Part shown: positions 11,753 through 23,300 of the stretch, in pieces | How the letters are laid out: each line of letters opens with the position of its first letter | Position numbering within the stretch: position 1 is the stretch's first letter | NCBI GenBank assembly: GCA_947846985.1 | Contig: CANTUZ010000002.1 | Span: forward strand, 149,291,889-149,355,888 | DNA from: Fratercula arctica | Lineage: Eukaryota; Chordata; Aves; Charadriiformes; Alcidae | Length of the DNA stretch: 64,000 bases | Reading direction: 5' to 3' | Position numbers and translations under genes: made by a program | The notes under the pieces: model-generated | What the model was told of the DNA's origin: nothing | The model's database searches: none | Seen by the model: only the letters and a program-made list of their open reading frames with translations

Positions 11753-14370
11753 CTAATGTTCTATCTGCCAAGGACCCAAAGGCACTTCTTTCCCTTGGAA
11801 GCGCAAATTAAAGAAATGAATTTAGTTTTCTTAGGTTATTTAAAACTTCAATCATTTGGATGTTTATTAGGTACAGGAAAGACATTGTGAAGATTTATTT
11901 TTTATGCCTAGCATTTTGTGAGGCAAGATGTTAAATCAGCCAGCCGAGTAGGAAAGAAAAGAGAAAGTCACAAAATATGAACAGTCCACAGTGTGTCTTG
12001 TTCTAGTATAAGTCTGTGGAGAAGGAAGAAAAGTTTGGAGGTCTCACCTTCCAAGTACATCCTTCCCATAGATGAGACAGAGAAGAAAATGTTCCCTCTG
12101 GAAATTAAAATGTCTATATCTACACTGCACAGTGGAGCTAATTTAAGGCAGGCTGAGCACCACGACATGCAGGCTGTCAGCCCACAGTGAGCTGTTTAGT
12201 TATAGCTAGGACTCAGATATCAGCCCTGGCCAAGAACAGTGAACCTCAGGAAATCATGACCTGTAGCATGGTTGGTCCTACCCTTGATGAGAGCCTCCAG
12301 CCTGAGCGAACAGGGGGCTGTGTCTGTGCTGAGGGAGCTCTAGAAGTGTGCTGTGGCTACCTCGTGCAATGTGGATAATGGGCAAGTCCTGTCATGAGAG
12401 CAGATTTTCTCTCTCCTGGCTTCCCAAGTTACCCCAGAGGAGTGAAAAAGAGCCAGACCATTAATCCACTTACCCTTGCATCAGCCTGCAGAACTGGCTG
12501 GATGCACCGGAGGGATGGTGCAGCCTACGTGCGCAAACCTGTGTGCTGGTGATCTGCGTGAGGGATTGTGCCTCAGGGGTCGCAGTCCCTCCTCAGCTTC
12601 TCCGGAGGTTGTCTGGCTCCACAAAGGCCCTGGGCTCATCTGCCCACATCAGTCGCACAAGCCCCCACCAAAACTTTTTGGATTCTTCAAACAAAGATCA
12701 TCAGCATCCAATCCTCCCATCTTCCCTCCAGACAGGAACCAAGGAAGCCCCGAGTGGGGGTGAGATGTGGGATGCAATACAAGGTAATGTGTTTAGACTA
12801 AACCTCAGCATTCCTGCTGCAAAACTCTTGGCCAGGCTGAAGCTAGCTGAATACAGAAAAACAGTTCAACGTAACCTTAATACCATCATCTTTAACACTG
12901 CGACAGGGATAAAACAGTGGGCTGTTATCACTGCTGTGAATAGCACAAATTAAGTGTGGTTTTTCAAAAATATCTGCACCCTAATATGAAACAAATTACC
13001 AACAGAAGCAAAGAAATAATTCCTCTCACTGAAAATCTCTCCAAAAAGAGCTATTTCTTGACTGTAACAAATACATTCTCTGTTTATGTTACAAGACGAG
13101 CAGTACAGCAATGTATACCCTTCCTCTAATGGACCTTCTAACTTTCAATATTAATTACTCCCACAAGACTGTGAAATGTAAAATACAAAATATTTTGCCT
13201 TTTTTTTGTCATAGCTGAAAAAAATAATTATATTTGTAGGGAGTTTTTAATTTAAAAAATTAAAACCCTGTCATTTATCTCAGTGTTTTAATTAGCTATT
13301 ATGCAAGTAGAAGGAGGTTTGTTACATCACTTCTGAAAACAAAACAGGCTTATCAAATCACGGCTGCCTAGTGACTTTCCTGCAATACTTCATGAATACG
13401 GTTTTCTGAAGCAGGCGCTGAAATTTTCCATCTCATTTGCCAAGTTGCAGATCCTAAGGCTGGGGAAGGTTCTGTTATTTTTGTGTTTGTTTGGTTGCTT
13501 GTTCTTTTTTAAGAGCTGCTCAAGTCCGGGTGTGACTCCATGGAGGTGTATTTACAATTCAAGAGAGCAGACTATGGAGGTAGACAAGCTATATCTAAAG
13601 AAGCTGGGCTGTATGGCACCTTAAAGGGCTGTGCAGGCTCATGCTCCCAAAGCAGTCTCTGAGCAGGCTGGTAGACAGATCTGCTTTTCATCCTAGTTAC
13701 CCAGCTGGGATATTAACCTGGGCAGGAGTCAGCCTCGACACACTCTGCACAGAGCTCAGTATATCGAATTTAACACACATGAATCAAGCAAATGAGGCCA
13801 CCTAGGACTTTTTTTACTATTGTTGCTATTTTTTTAAGATCAGGACTGGAAAAGGGGCTTTCAGAAAAAGATGAGGAGTGAATCCACCATAAGAAATGCC
13901 ATTATGACAGTAGGAAGAAAATGAGAATCTAAGGCAATCAGGAAAGCCAAGGTGAAGATGATGAGGGAATGCTGTGGTCAGTTGTGTCAATAGCTGTAAC
14001 AATAACAATTAAACAGGGTAGATTCCACCTTAGGGTAAATCTTGTATCAACACCAGACATTGCATGACAGAGCACAGTTATTTTCAGAAGCCATTTCAAC
14101 ATAAACTGTTAATAAACCTGATATGGTGGCTTGGAAACTGCTGGAGTGCCAAGCAAATACAATTTGGCTATCATTAAGTGGGAAGAAATGTACCATTTAC
14201 TCAGGAATAAGTAAAGACAAATTCATGGGAAATTATAACAGTAAAGGGGGTGAGAAACATGATTTGTTTTTCTAACTTACAGAATGGCCATTTGAGCACT
14301 GTCGTGTACTGAGACCCCTTAAATAAAAAATACCCAACAATATAAAATATGTGGGGCCACTTCTAGATAT

Positions 14371-14399
14371 AAAAAAAAAAAACCAAAACCAAAACCAAA
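14371..14399. repeat. A-rich run grading into AACCAA repeats
   Basis: Twelve A bases are followed by three units of the CCAAAA type. This is typical microsatellite formed by slippage at the end of an A-run. Confidence 0.75.
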
Positions 14400-14966
14400 C
14401 AGGATGGGGAAACTCTATAGGAATGCAGAATTTGGTCGGGAAGCTGCTTACTTAATTGTTTGTGACAGATTTTTCACTAAGACACCAAACCCAGTATGAT
14501 TTCTCTTGATAAAAGTCCCTGTTTCAGACCAGAACACCTCAGGTTCCTGCCTGGGTTTAGGTTCAGTCCTGTGCTTGAGCTCAGCTGACTGCTTCTGCCG
14601 CTGTCAGTGTCCCTTTGTTTCTCTTGCTGTTTTAAGCACTTGCAAATTATAATAGCTAGCAAATAATTTGCTAAGATTACACTAGCACTGATTATCTACA
14701 TCCTGAAAATATTCAGATCCCACTGACAAGCTGAGTTGAGTCCTGCAGGTATGCATGGGAATTAATTCTGGGAACTAAGTATGAAGCTATACACACTGTG
14801 GCCAACAGGCGCAAACGCCCTGCCAGCGCCAAATGAGAGAAAACCGGGTCAGTCCTTTTTACCCATCTTCCACACCACTGAACTGCACCTTCCTGGTGCC
14901 TGTCCAGATCAGCTCAGGCAGTTAACGGGCCCTGTGTAAGTCTATTCAGCTCATTAACCTGATCGA

Positions 14967-15006
14967 AAACTAACCTGGTAGGAAACTAACCTGGTAGGAA
15001 ACTAAC
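14967..15006 (+). repeat. 16-bp tandem repeat, 2.5 copies
   Basis: The unit AAACTAACCTGGTAGG occurs twice without a mismatch at 14967-14982 and 14983-14998, and a half unit AAACTAAC follows at 14999-15006. Perfect identity suggests recent slippage, and such short arrays often vary in copy number between individuals. Confidence 0.9.
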
Positions 15007-15030
15007 CCAACTAAAGAAAACCATCAGGGG

Positions 15031-15062
15031 AAAAAAAAAAAAAAAAAAAGAAGAAAAAAAAA
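15031..15062. repeat. Poly-A tract
   Basis: Nineteen A bases, then GAAG, then nine more. It starts 24 bases after the 16-bp tandem repeat ends. No processed-gene body is recognisable before it. Confidence 0.85.
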
Positions 15063-16096
15063 GTTGAATGGTTCACCAGTTTGGCTGGTGACCAGAACTG
15101 ACTCTCCAAAGATGTGGAGATTTTTAGGACCAAAGTAAAGTAAGTGACTGTAGACCAGGGGAGGAAAAGGGGTTGATTGGAAGAGATGGAAAGAGCAAAT
15201 GGGATTTCTGCTTTTCAGCGGTGGGTTGTTATTGCAGTTCACTTGCAGTACAAAATATTATCCTGAGTTTATAAAGGGTGCTAAGGTTTTTGCAGGCTCA
15301 TGGCTTAAGCCTCACTTTTACTCTGTGTTAAAATAACCCAAATCAATCAAAACACCAATTTAATAAAAAGAAGGAAAGCTAAAAGGGTGTGCAGGCAGAC
15401 TTATTGCATACCATTATTAAGTTAATGGAATTTAAATAATTAATGCTGGGATGGTCAGAACATAATTTATCAATGACGAGTTGTAACTTCTTTGGAAAAA
15501 GGTCTAAGCAGCTTCAAAAAAAAGGTCAATGGAAATCTCTCCATCTCCCCTCTCCCACACTCTGCTTAAATGACAGTTTGCCAACAGAAGCAGAGTTATC
15601 TCTATTAATTGAAGTGATTTGCATTAATGTCAGTACATTATGAGGTTATACGACTGCCGAAACCACAGCAGTCTGTAGCAGATGATGGCAAAAACCTAAG
15701 AGCTGTGCCTAGCTCACCACAGAGAGCAGGGTGTTCTTTTGCGGATCCTGCCCTGTGCACACTGTATCCACCCCCAAGAGCCTCAGCAGTCACTTACAGG
15801 AGCCACTAGAAAAACAAAACCATTCTCTTACTGTTATGGTTATCCACAAACCTGCAAGCTTCGGTAGTGTTCCAGCTGTAAATGTAGGTATTATTTGACA
15901 TTTCATATCTCATTTCTCCTCCAGCCCAAGTGGGTCATGGTGCAGGTCATGGTGTAGTTCTGCAGTGGAGCACTGGAGAGGCATGCAGGGACAACGGGGC
16001 TGTCTGGCAATCCAAGATGCAATAAGAACTAGGGATATGCCTATCAATGATACTCAATACTCCTGGTGACCATTTGCTTTTTCCTACCTGTTGCAT

Positions 16097-17041
16097 CCAG
16101 AGGATGGTGGTCAATGGCTCGATGTCCAGATGGAGAGGGGTGACAAGTGGTGTCCCTCAGGGATCCGCACTGGGACCGGTGCTATTCAACAACTTCATCA
16201 ATGACATAGACAGTGGGATAAAGTGCACCCTCAGCAAGTTTGCCAACAACACTAAGCTGAGTGGTGCGCTTGATGTGTCAGAGGGACAGGATGTCATCCA
16301 GAGGGACCTGGACGAGCTAGAAAGGTGGGGCCAAGCAAACATTATGAAGTTCAACAAGGCCAAGTGCAAGGTCCTACACTTGCGTCAGGACAACCCTCGT
16401 TATCAATACAGGCTGGGGGATGATGTGATAGAGAGTAGCCCTGTGGAAAAGGACTTGGGGCTACTGGTGGATGAAAAGTTGGACATGAGCCAACAATGTG
16501 CACTTGCAGCCCAGAAGGCCAATCGCATCCTGGCCTGCATCAAAAGAACCGTGGCCAGCAGATCCAGAGAGGTGATTCTCCCCCTCTACTCTGCTCTCAT
16601 GAGACCCCACCTGCAGTACTGTGTCAGCTCTGGAGCCCTCAGCACAAGAAGAACATGGACCTGTTAGAGCGGCTTTAGAGGAGGGCCACGAAGATGATCT
16701 GAGGGCTGGAGCACCTCTTCTATGAAGACAGGCTGAGAGAGTTGGGGTTGTTCAGCCTGGAGAAGAGAAGGTTCTGAAGAGACCTTATAGCGGCCTTCCA
16801 GTACCTGAAGGGGGCCTACAAGAAAGCTGGGGAGGGGCTGTTTGCAAGGGCATGTAGCGACATGACGAGGGGCAATGGTTTTAAACTAGAGCAGGGTAGG
16901 TTTAGATTAGACATTAGGAAGAAGTTCTTTACAATGAGGGTGGTGAGACACCGGCACAGGTCGCCCAGAGAGGTGGTGGAGGCCTCATCCCTGGAGACAT
17001 TCAAGGCCAGGCTTGGTGAGGCTCTGAGCAATCTGATCTAG
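16097..17041 (+). pseudogene. CR1 ORF2 remnant: broken reverse transcriptase and C-terminal region
   Basis: The first part is one open frame to about 16620 and carries the RT motif GVPQGS (VPQG at 16152-16163) and FINDID. It also carries the active-site motif, which reads FANN at 16239-16250 where LINE RTs normally have FADD, so both metal-binding aspartates are asparagine. Near 16624 one base is missing relative to CR1 ('gtgtcagctctgg' for 'gtgtccagctctgg'), which shifts the frame. A TAG follows at 16676. An extra T near 16700 shifts the frame again, and a TGA at about 16775 sits where CR1 has an arginine CGA codon. The remaining codons still spell the RGNGFKL and [10 protein letters not shown] blocks and end at ALSNLI. 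The enzyme cannot be active. In life this domain would copy CR1 RNA at a nicked target site. Confidence 0.92.
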
Positions 17042-17136
17042 TTGAAGATGTCCCTGCTTACTGCAGGGGAGTTGGACTAGATGACCTTTAAAGGTCCCTT
17101 CCAACCCAACACATTCTATGACTCTATGATTCTATT
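16097..17136 (+). mobile_element. CR1 LINE, 5'-truncated, with partial RT domain
   Basis: This is the longest CR1 copy in the window, about 1.04 kb. It begins within the reverse-transcriptase domain (VVNG just before the VPQG motif) and runs through the post-RT region and stop at 17039-17041. It ends in the octamer tail ATTCTATG-ACTCTATG-ATTCTATT at 17113-17136. The 3' UTR block GTTGGACTAGATGACCTTTA and the 'cccaacacattctatg' end match the short copy at 52.25 kb, so both appear to be from one subfamily. It differs from the copy at 9.5 kb ('ggaactagatgatc'). Frameshifts and stops show it is dead and older than that copy. Confidence 0.95.
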
Positions 17137-19717
17137 CAGCCAGAGTTAGCTGCTAAATGGTGGAGGAGGGCTGGCAAGAGAGAGGTACAACATTATCTGA
17201 CGAACAGGGTGGTTAGTGTAAGTAATTGCATCAGTGCCTCTGGATGGGGGAGCCACTGCGTCAGCTGCCATCTGTGGAACAATGGACTTACGCTGATCCT
17301 TACACCACAGGTTGTCAGCAATAGGCAAAGAACAGAAAACACAATGAACCAGCACACCTCCTTGGACTGCCAAAATAATGTGCAACACCACAGAACATGA
17401 ATCAGCCAACTTTGACTTTTCCCACAGTGGATGTACTGCCAAACACCTGGCCAAAAAGTAAAGACATTTGTTTATGGAAAGAATTTTCAAATCAGACCAA
17501 ATCTCCCTCAAATGATTTGATTTCTTCATAATCTGGTTTTAAAGATGACTATCAAAGCACTAAAACATCTTCATGACCCTTAGAATCTTAGTTTCTTCGT
17601 TTGGCTTTTTTCCTTCTTTTATGTGCTTACCTATGGTCACAAAAACCTCATGACTCATTCTGGTTGGTTAGATCTCACCTAAGAGTGCCTGGCTCATGGA
17701 CTTTCCATCAGTTGCACAAAGACAAACCTCTACTTTGGTAGCATGTCTCCAAGCACTTGTTTAATTTCACCTCATTGATTTGACCCCAGAGCTAAAAGAC
17801 TCCTCTCTTAGACCATACAATAAAATAAGCCTGCCCACAGCAAGACCAGTGTAAGCTCCGAAAAATTAAGTTGATGTTATACTGCCTCCAAATTTTGGCA
17901 TAGGTGCACCTCTGTGGGTAGCTGAGAACTTTTAAAACCTCATTTTATGTTTTTGAAAGATGGGATGCAACTACAGAAGCAAGAGAAGCTCCATGTGTTG
18001 GCCTATGAAATATCTACACTGTAAACACAACAGTAGCTATAAAGACAATTGTGGCTGTGAATTAGCATTGATAAGGCTTTGATGATGGCATGTTCTCACC
18101 AGGTGTCCAAATTCTCCTGAGATGCAAGCAGTTTTATTGTTATGTATAAGAAATGTGTTTAATTAAAAGTATTATTTCATTTGATCCTTTTCAGACTCCC
18201 TTTTGACTCAGCAAATGGAAACCAACATGCAGTCATCTGTGCTGATTGTTTTGTCCTTCTCTGATTCTACTTCAAAATTCCCAGTTTGTGCTCCTCCACC
18301 CTGTCTTTTTTTTTTTTCCACATTTCCTGACATTCAAACCTCAAGTCACACCCAAACCAAAAATAATCGCATTTTGAATGAGATCAAGCCACATGATCTC
18401 ATTCTGAACGTGACCAAATGAGTCCAGCAGTTCCACTGCCCCTGCTGCTTACGAGCAGTCTCCATTTCCCAGTGGCTCAGCTGAGTGGCTGAATGGCAGT
18501 GAACTCACACGCTCAAAAGAGTCTATTTCTCAATGCCTAAATCTTTGGCAAACATCTCACTGTGCTTCTCAAAATATTTCTGGAGTTACAGGAGATCTCC
18601 AGACTATTGGATCATTTTTATGTATTTGGAAACATCTGTATTTAAAAAGCTCTCATCACCTCCATCAGTGTCTGTTCTACAAGCCACTGGTTAATACGTA
18701 ATCAAAGCCTGGTAAGTTTGTTATACCTTATTCCTAGCAAGGCCACTACAGAGTCCATAGTACATCAGATGTTAATATTAGAGCAGATTACTTGGCAAAC
18801 TAAATTTGAACAGTGCCAAATACATTTTAATAAGACATAACATAATATCCTAACTAGGTTTTTTCATTTAAATGCTTTCAGAATCAATGGCTATATTTAA
18901 TGCGGAAATGTAAGAGTGAGGAAAACATCAATCTTCTTTTCATTCACAATTCACAACTCAGAAGGAGCTGAGGAAGAGATATCAGCCATAATGTCGCTTT
19001 CTTGTGTTTCTGCTGTGCAATGTAGTTCATTAGTGGTTACTAATAACATGATGTAATGTCCAGTCCGGTTTGGAGTTTTTTGATGCCTTTCAGATTGTGT
19101 GGTGAAGAGTTCACTCTCTGTCAAGAAACCCTCTTACCTAAAGTTTAAGGTACACCTCTCTCCATAGAAGCTTATCATAAAATATAGCAAGTTTAAAGAC
19201 AGAAATTTTAATGAGTTTTTAGCTAAAAAGAATGATAAATTTCACAAGATTAATTGGCCTCACAGCATTCTGTATTCTTAGGAGTCAGAGATTCTTGCCA
19301 TTTCTGGAACTAAAGTAAGCTCAAAATTATGAAGATATTTCAGATTTTAGCAATGGTGTCTGTTCACCCACCTGTTTCTCAGACAACTATTTTTTTTTAT
19401 ATGCCAGAAAAAAAAATATGTGCATTTTACTTGATTTTTAAAAGGCATTTGTCAGATACACTGTGCCCATTGCCAAAGAAATCAGTTGCCATTTGAAAAG
19501 CTTTCCCGAAGGGAAGAGGACAGACTTGTATTTGTGCCAGGAACATATTTGTTTGATGTGAAAGCAGCTCCCATACTCCGCTGGTGAGCATTTAGAAAAG
19601 CAAGTTCTCACCTAGGGGTATTTGTCACCCTTCATTCAGGCTGAAGTTTCTGCTGAAGTCAAAGATGATTAGCATCCTCATTTCATAATGCAGAGGTTGA
19701 ACAATTTGTCTTTAAGG
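17137..19717. other. Unique non-coding stretch
   Basis: Nothing with the look of a gene. There is one T-run near 18306-18317. Just before the LTR (19640-19715) the phrase 'catcctcatttcataatgcagaggttgaac' vaguely recalls the conserved core of old L2/MIR elements, but it is too diverged to call. Confidence 0.55.
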
Positions 19718-19722
19718 GTATG
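19718..19722 (+). repeat. Target-site duplication, left copy (GTATG)
   Basis: The five bases GTATG directly precede the LTR and are repeated exactly after it at 20305-20309. A 5-bp duplication is the usual footprint of ERVL-class integrases. Confidence 0.9.
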
Positions 19723-19983
19723 TGTCATGGTTTCAGTTGGGATAGAGTTAACTTTCTTACTACCAGCTGGTATAGTGTTGTGGTTTGGATTTGGGATGGG
19801 AAACAGTGTCGATAGCACACTGGTGGTTTTGGTTGTTGCTAAGCAGTTAAAGGTCTACTCCTCAGACCACCCCAACAGCAAATAGGCTGGGAGTGCACAA
19901 AAAATTTGGGAGGGGACACAGCCAGGACAGCTGACCCCAACCGACCAAAGGGATATTCCATATCATGTGACATCATGCTCAGC

Positions 19984-19990
19984 ATATAAA
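19984..19990 (+). promoter_or_regulatory. LTR TATA box
   Basis: ATATAAA within CAGCATATAAAGCTGGGG in the U3 part of the solo LTR. It could still start transcription into the DNA to its right; no evidence of use can be seen from sequence alone. Confidence 0.7.
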
Positions 19991-20173
19991 GCTGGGGGAA
20001 GAAGAAGGAAGGGACAGACGTTTGGAGTGATGGCATTTGTCTTACCAAGTAATCTTTACGTGTGATGGATGCCTGCTTTCCTGGAGATGCCTGAACACCT
20101 GCCTGCTGATGGGATGCAGTGAATGAATTCCTTGTTTTGCTTTGCTTATATGCGTGGCTTTTACTCTACCTAT

Positions 20174-20179
20174 TAAACT
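20174..20179 (+). terminator. LTR polyadenylation signal (ATTAAA)
   Basis: ATTAAA, the common variant of AATAAA, sits about 185 bases downstream of the TATA box, where the R region of an LTR usually carries it. A T-rich stretch follows at 20198-20220, as expected for a downstream element. Confidence 0.6.
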
Positions 20180-20304
20180 GCCTTTATCTCAATCCACAAG
20201 TTTTTCTTCACTTTTACTCTTCCAATTCTCTCCCTCACCCCAAGTGGGGGAAGTCAGTGAATGGTTGCGTGGACCTAGCTGATGGCTGGGTTTAAACCAT
20301 GACA

Positions 20305-20309
20305 GTATG
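20305..20309 (+). repeat. Target-site duplication, right copy (GTATG)
   Basis: An exact repeat of the five bases at 19718-19722. The intact pair shows that the LTR sits where it was inserted and that the flanks have not been rearranged. Confidence 0.9.
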
Positions 20310-23300
20310 AAAACCTGTTTTTACCGTATTTGGCAAAGGTGGGTCTATATTTTTATCCAAGTATAATTTTAGTCTACCTGTCCCTAAATCAGAGGATTTT
20401 TTTTAGAATGTCATTGTCATTCCATTATACTTCCAGCCTTTTTCAGTTTCATGTCCTGTATTTTTGCAATACTTTTTACTGGTGCAGGCCTGGAGTTACA
20501 TTTTTCTTTACATCCCTTTTTTTCTGACAGCATCTGAAGTAACAATAATGCAGAAGAATTAACAAAGGATAACAGTATTTAAGAAGGATCCTTTTAACAC
20601 TTATCTCTTATAAAGGCTGATTTAGATATAGCAAAACACTTCAGGGATTGTGTTCTGATCTCGATCCAATGCTAACTTTTCCTCATCATTTTTAATGGAA
20701 TGCCTCCTGCTTTACACACATGTAAATGAAAACACAGTCAGACCCAATTTATTTCCTCTTATATTGAAAACACTGCCTGAATTGAGTGGGAACCACAGGT
20801 CACCACAGTTTACTATCAGCAATTAGGATGTGTGCTGAGCTTTTCTTTTATGATCAGATTAATTTGTGTGTTGTACTCTCATTACTCAGTATATGATAAA
20901 TAACCTTTCATAGCCTCATAACATTAAATTGTACATTCATCTAGTGTATTTAATTGCATTAGACCTGTATTTGAAACAAACATTTTTTTACTTTCAAATT
21001 GGTGCATGATTCTGTTCTAGCATTAAGTGGACTGGTGTACAGTACAGCTCAAATGTCTGGTGTAAAACATACACCTTAGTGAGCTGACAACAGCTGAAGG
21101 ACCAGCACCAGCAAAAGACTTTGATACCTATGTTTACCCAACACCAAGACCCACAGCTTTAATTCTCTCTCCACAAATGTTTGGTCTATGAGACATTGCA
21201 AGTCTATAGGTATCTTAGTGCCCTTCTGAAAACTCTGCACAGACCTAGAATTCCACAAGTCCTGGGCAGCTATGCACAAAAATCCAACAGAGATGAACAT
21301 AGCATTTCATCTTTAAGGCCTGCAGTCAAGATATTCTCAACGAATACATACTCTTTAGACTTCACAAAAAATAATGTCTGTGGTTTAGTGTTCAAGTTAT
21401 AGCGTAGGTTAGTGGCAATGATCCTGCTCAGGATGTGCAAGATGTGAGTTCAGTAACCTTACTTGCCTAGGGAGACTTCAAACTGCATTTCCTATCTTCT
21501 TAGTGAATACATAAGTGATCAAGATATAAAATACTCTGTGGCAAGACATTTTCAGCCCTCTTCTGTTCAGAGTCTTTAAATGTGCATGGATTAATTAAAT
21601 ATCCACTGGGCCAGAGCAGAGGAGTGATTATGGCTCTGTTGAGTTAGTGTGTGTTCGGGGAAATGTACCTGACAAGGCAGAGATCTGTATTTCAGTCCTT
21701 GTTTCAATTTATATTCAAGTATTCTAAATTATGATTTAATTGAATCCAAGTCATTAGTTCAGTGGCTAATACTCAGATAAAACTCACGCATCTTAACCAA
21801 TCTGGTGTAGACTGATGCTCACACTCTTGGTCAATAAATATTTGGTCATTACAGTTTCAAGAAGAGGGATGGAGAGCATCCATGTGACATGCACTCTCTT
21901 GCCTCCCGGTTTTAGCAGTTGTATAGAATGTGAAAGTGTCAGGTTCAGACAAAAGAAGGAATTTAATCTTGACCTTCTACACCTCAGGTTGATGCTCTGA
22001 TGACCAAATCATTACCTAAGAAAGAAATAAAGACAAGAAAGGAAACATTTTGTCATCATTCTTTTGGGGCAAGAGCTGGAGGAGTGACTTTGCTCCAAGA
22101 TGTGTTCTCAGGTTATCATTTCCAATCGAAGACATACCTATCCAGGCCACTGCAAGCACCTCCATCTGGCAAGGGTCTCAACACAGCTGGCAGAGCTACA
22201 CTGGCCATCGGCCACTGTTATTTAGTGCAGACGCAGCAGAGTGCTAATGTATCCACATTGTTTGTGTGCTCAGGCACCCGGTTGTGCTCTCAGTCGGGTG
22301 TGCCAGTACAGGGAACCTCACTCTGTGTTTCAAGGGCCAGCACGTGTGGGATGATCTCAGAGGTTTTGGCACCCATTGATCAGACTTGCTTTTAGGTGTA
22401 TGCTTCTCCTAAAGCCATTTTTAGGCAAAACCAAATAGTCAGAGATCTGCCTTTCATTGAATGACTGGGTCCATAAAGCACTCAAAGTGCTGCTGCACTT
22501 CTTTGTAGCCCTCATCCACAATTTTTAACTTGTGCTGTCTTGATACCACAGTATATTTTTGGGGTCTGATTTTCAGATGTTTGGGGTTTACATGAATCCT
22601 ACTCATGGCCAATACAAGCATGAAAATCAATCTTCTTGTCATTCTTAAGCCTAACACAATTAGGCAAATTATTTCTAACACAGACTTGTTACAAAGCTTT
22701 TTAAATCAACAATTTGTTTTACTAGAAGTGGTTAAAGCAGTCAAGTATTTAGTTGCACTCAGCTACTAAAAATGTTTAATTCTAAGTTGATATTTTTACA
22801 ATGCTATCAATTAGTTGTATTGTTTTAATTTGCTCTCTAGGTGCTCTCAGTATCCTGGCTCAATTACTCTAACTCTATGGTTCAATTACTGTTTTTCTCT
22901 TGATGGGAAGCTAATCTGGATAATGTGGTTGCTAGTCTGATGGCTTTTGATGGCTTCTCAAAAATATTGTGGATAGCTGCTAAGACTGATGGTATCTGGC
23001 AGGGTAAAAAGAAAGGAAATGTATAACCAGTTACTGTGGAACCTATGTAAGACTGTTATTTGACAACTTCTCTCAAGTCTTTCTCCTATGCTACCTCCTG
23101 AGGAGTAGCTTTCCTGAAATATAACTTGACACTTTCTTATATACTCCAGATACATCCTTTTCATGGATACCTTATCCCCGAAACTTGGACATAATGAGGT
23201 CCTATTACATTTGTCTAACCACTAAGGAATTATATTTCAGTATGAAATAAAGAAAGGGGGAAAAAAGAAGAAGAAATACATCTTTCAATGAAATAACAGA

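Larger units (their letters stand above)
10071..16096. other. Unique non-coding stretch between two CR1 copies
   Basis: No gene recognised. The first 2 kb is AT-rich. From about 12.15 to 12.78 kb the base composition becomes GC-richer and stop-poor, so overlapping frames stay open in all three forward frames, which is the pattern of composition rather than coding. Homopolymer runs lie at 11.72, 14.37 and 15.03 kb and a 16-bp tandem repeat at 14.97 kb. Near 14808-14833 there is a small CpG group with a GGCG-CAAA-CGCC hairpin and an E2F-like GCGCCAAA. Confidence 0.6.
19723..20304 (+). mobile_element. Solo LTR of an avian ERVL-like endogenous retrovirus
   Basis: A 582-bp element begins TGTCATGGTTT and ends AAACCATGACA, an 11-bp perfect inverted terminal repeat with the TG...CA ends of an LTR. 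A perfect GTATG duplication flanks it on both sides. Inside, in the + direction, a TATA box (ATATAAA) lies at 19984-19990 and an ATTAAA polyadenylation signal at 20174-20179. These place U3 first and U5 last, so the element's sense strand is +. No gag, pol or env sequence is present, so internal parts were probably lost by LTR-LTR recombination. The overall sequence (the 'tatcccttt' and 'gacatcatgctcagc' region before the TATA box, 'gaattccttgttttgctttgct' after it) is one I recognise as widespread in neoavian genomes. I am sure of the class and less sure of the family name. Confidence 0.9.

Noticed and set aside
12476..12953. Overlapping forward open frames of 95, 136 and 77 codons
   Set aside because: All three frames stay open over the same GC-richer patch, which is a composition effect. 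No domain, no splice context and no start-site support.
19839..20048. Antisense frame inside the LTR
   Set aside because: It lies wholly within U3/R of the solo LTR and has no retroviral or host protein features.
22000..22395. 131-codon forward frame
   Set aside because: No recognisable domain or residue pattern; another frame is open over part of it. Length is within chance for a locally stop-poor patch.
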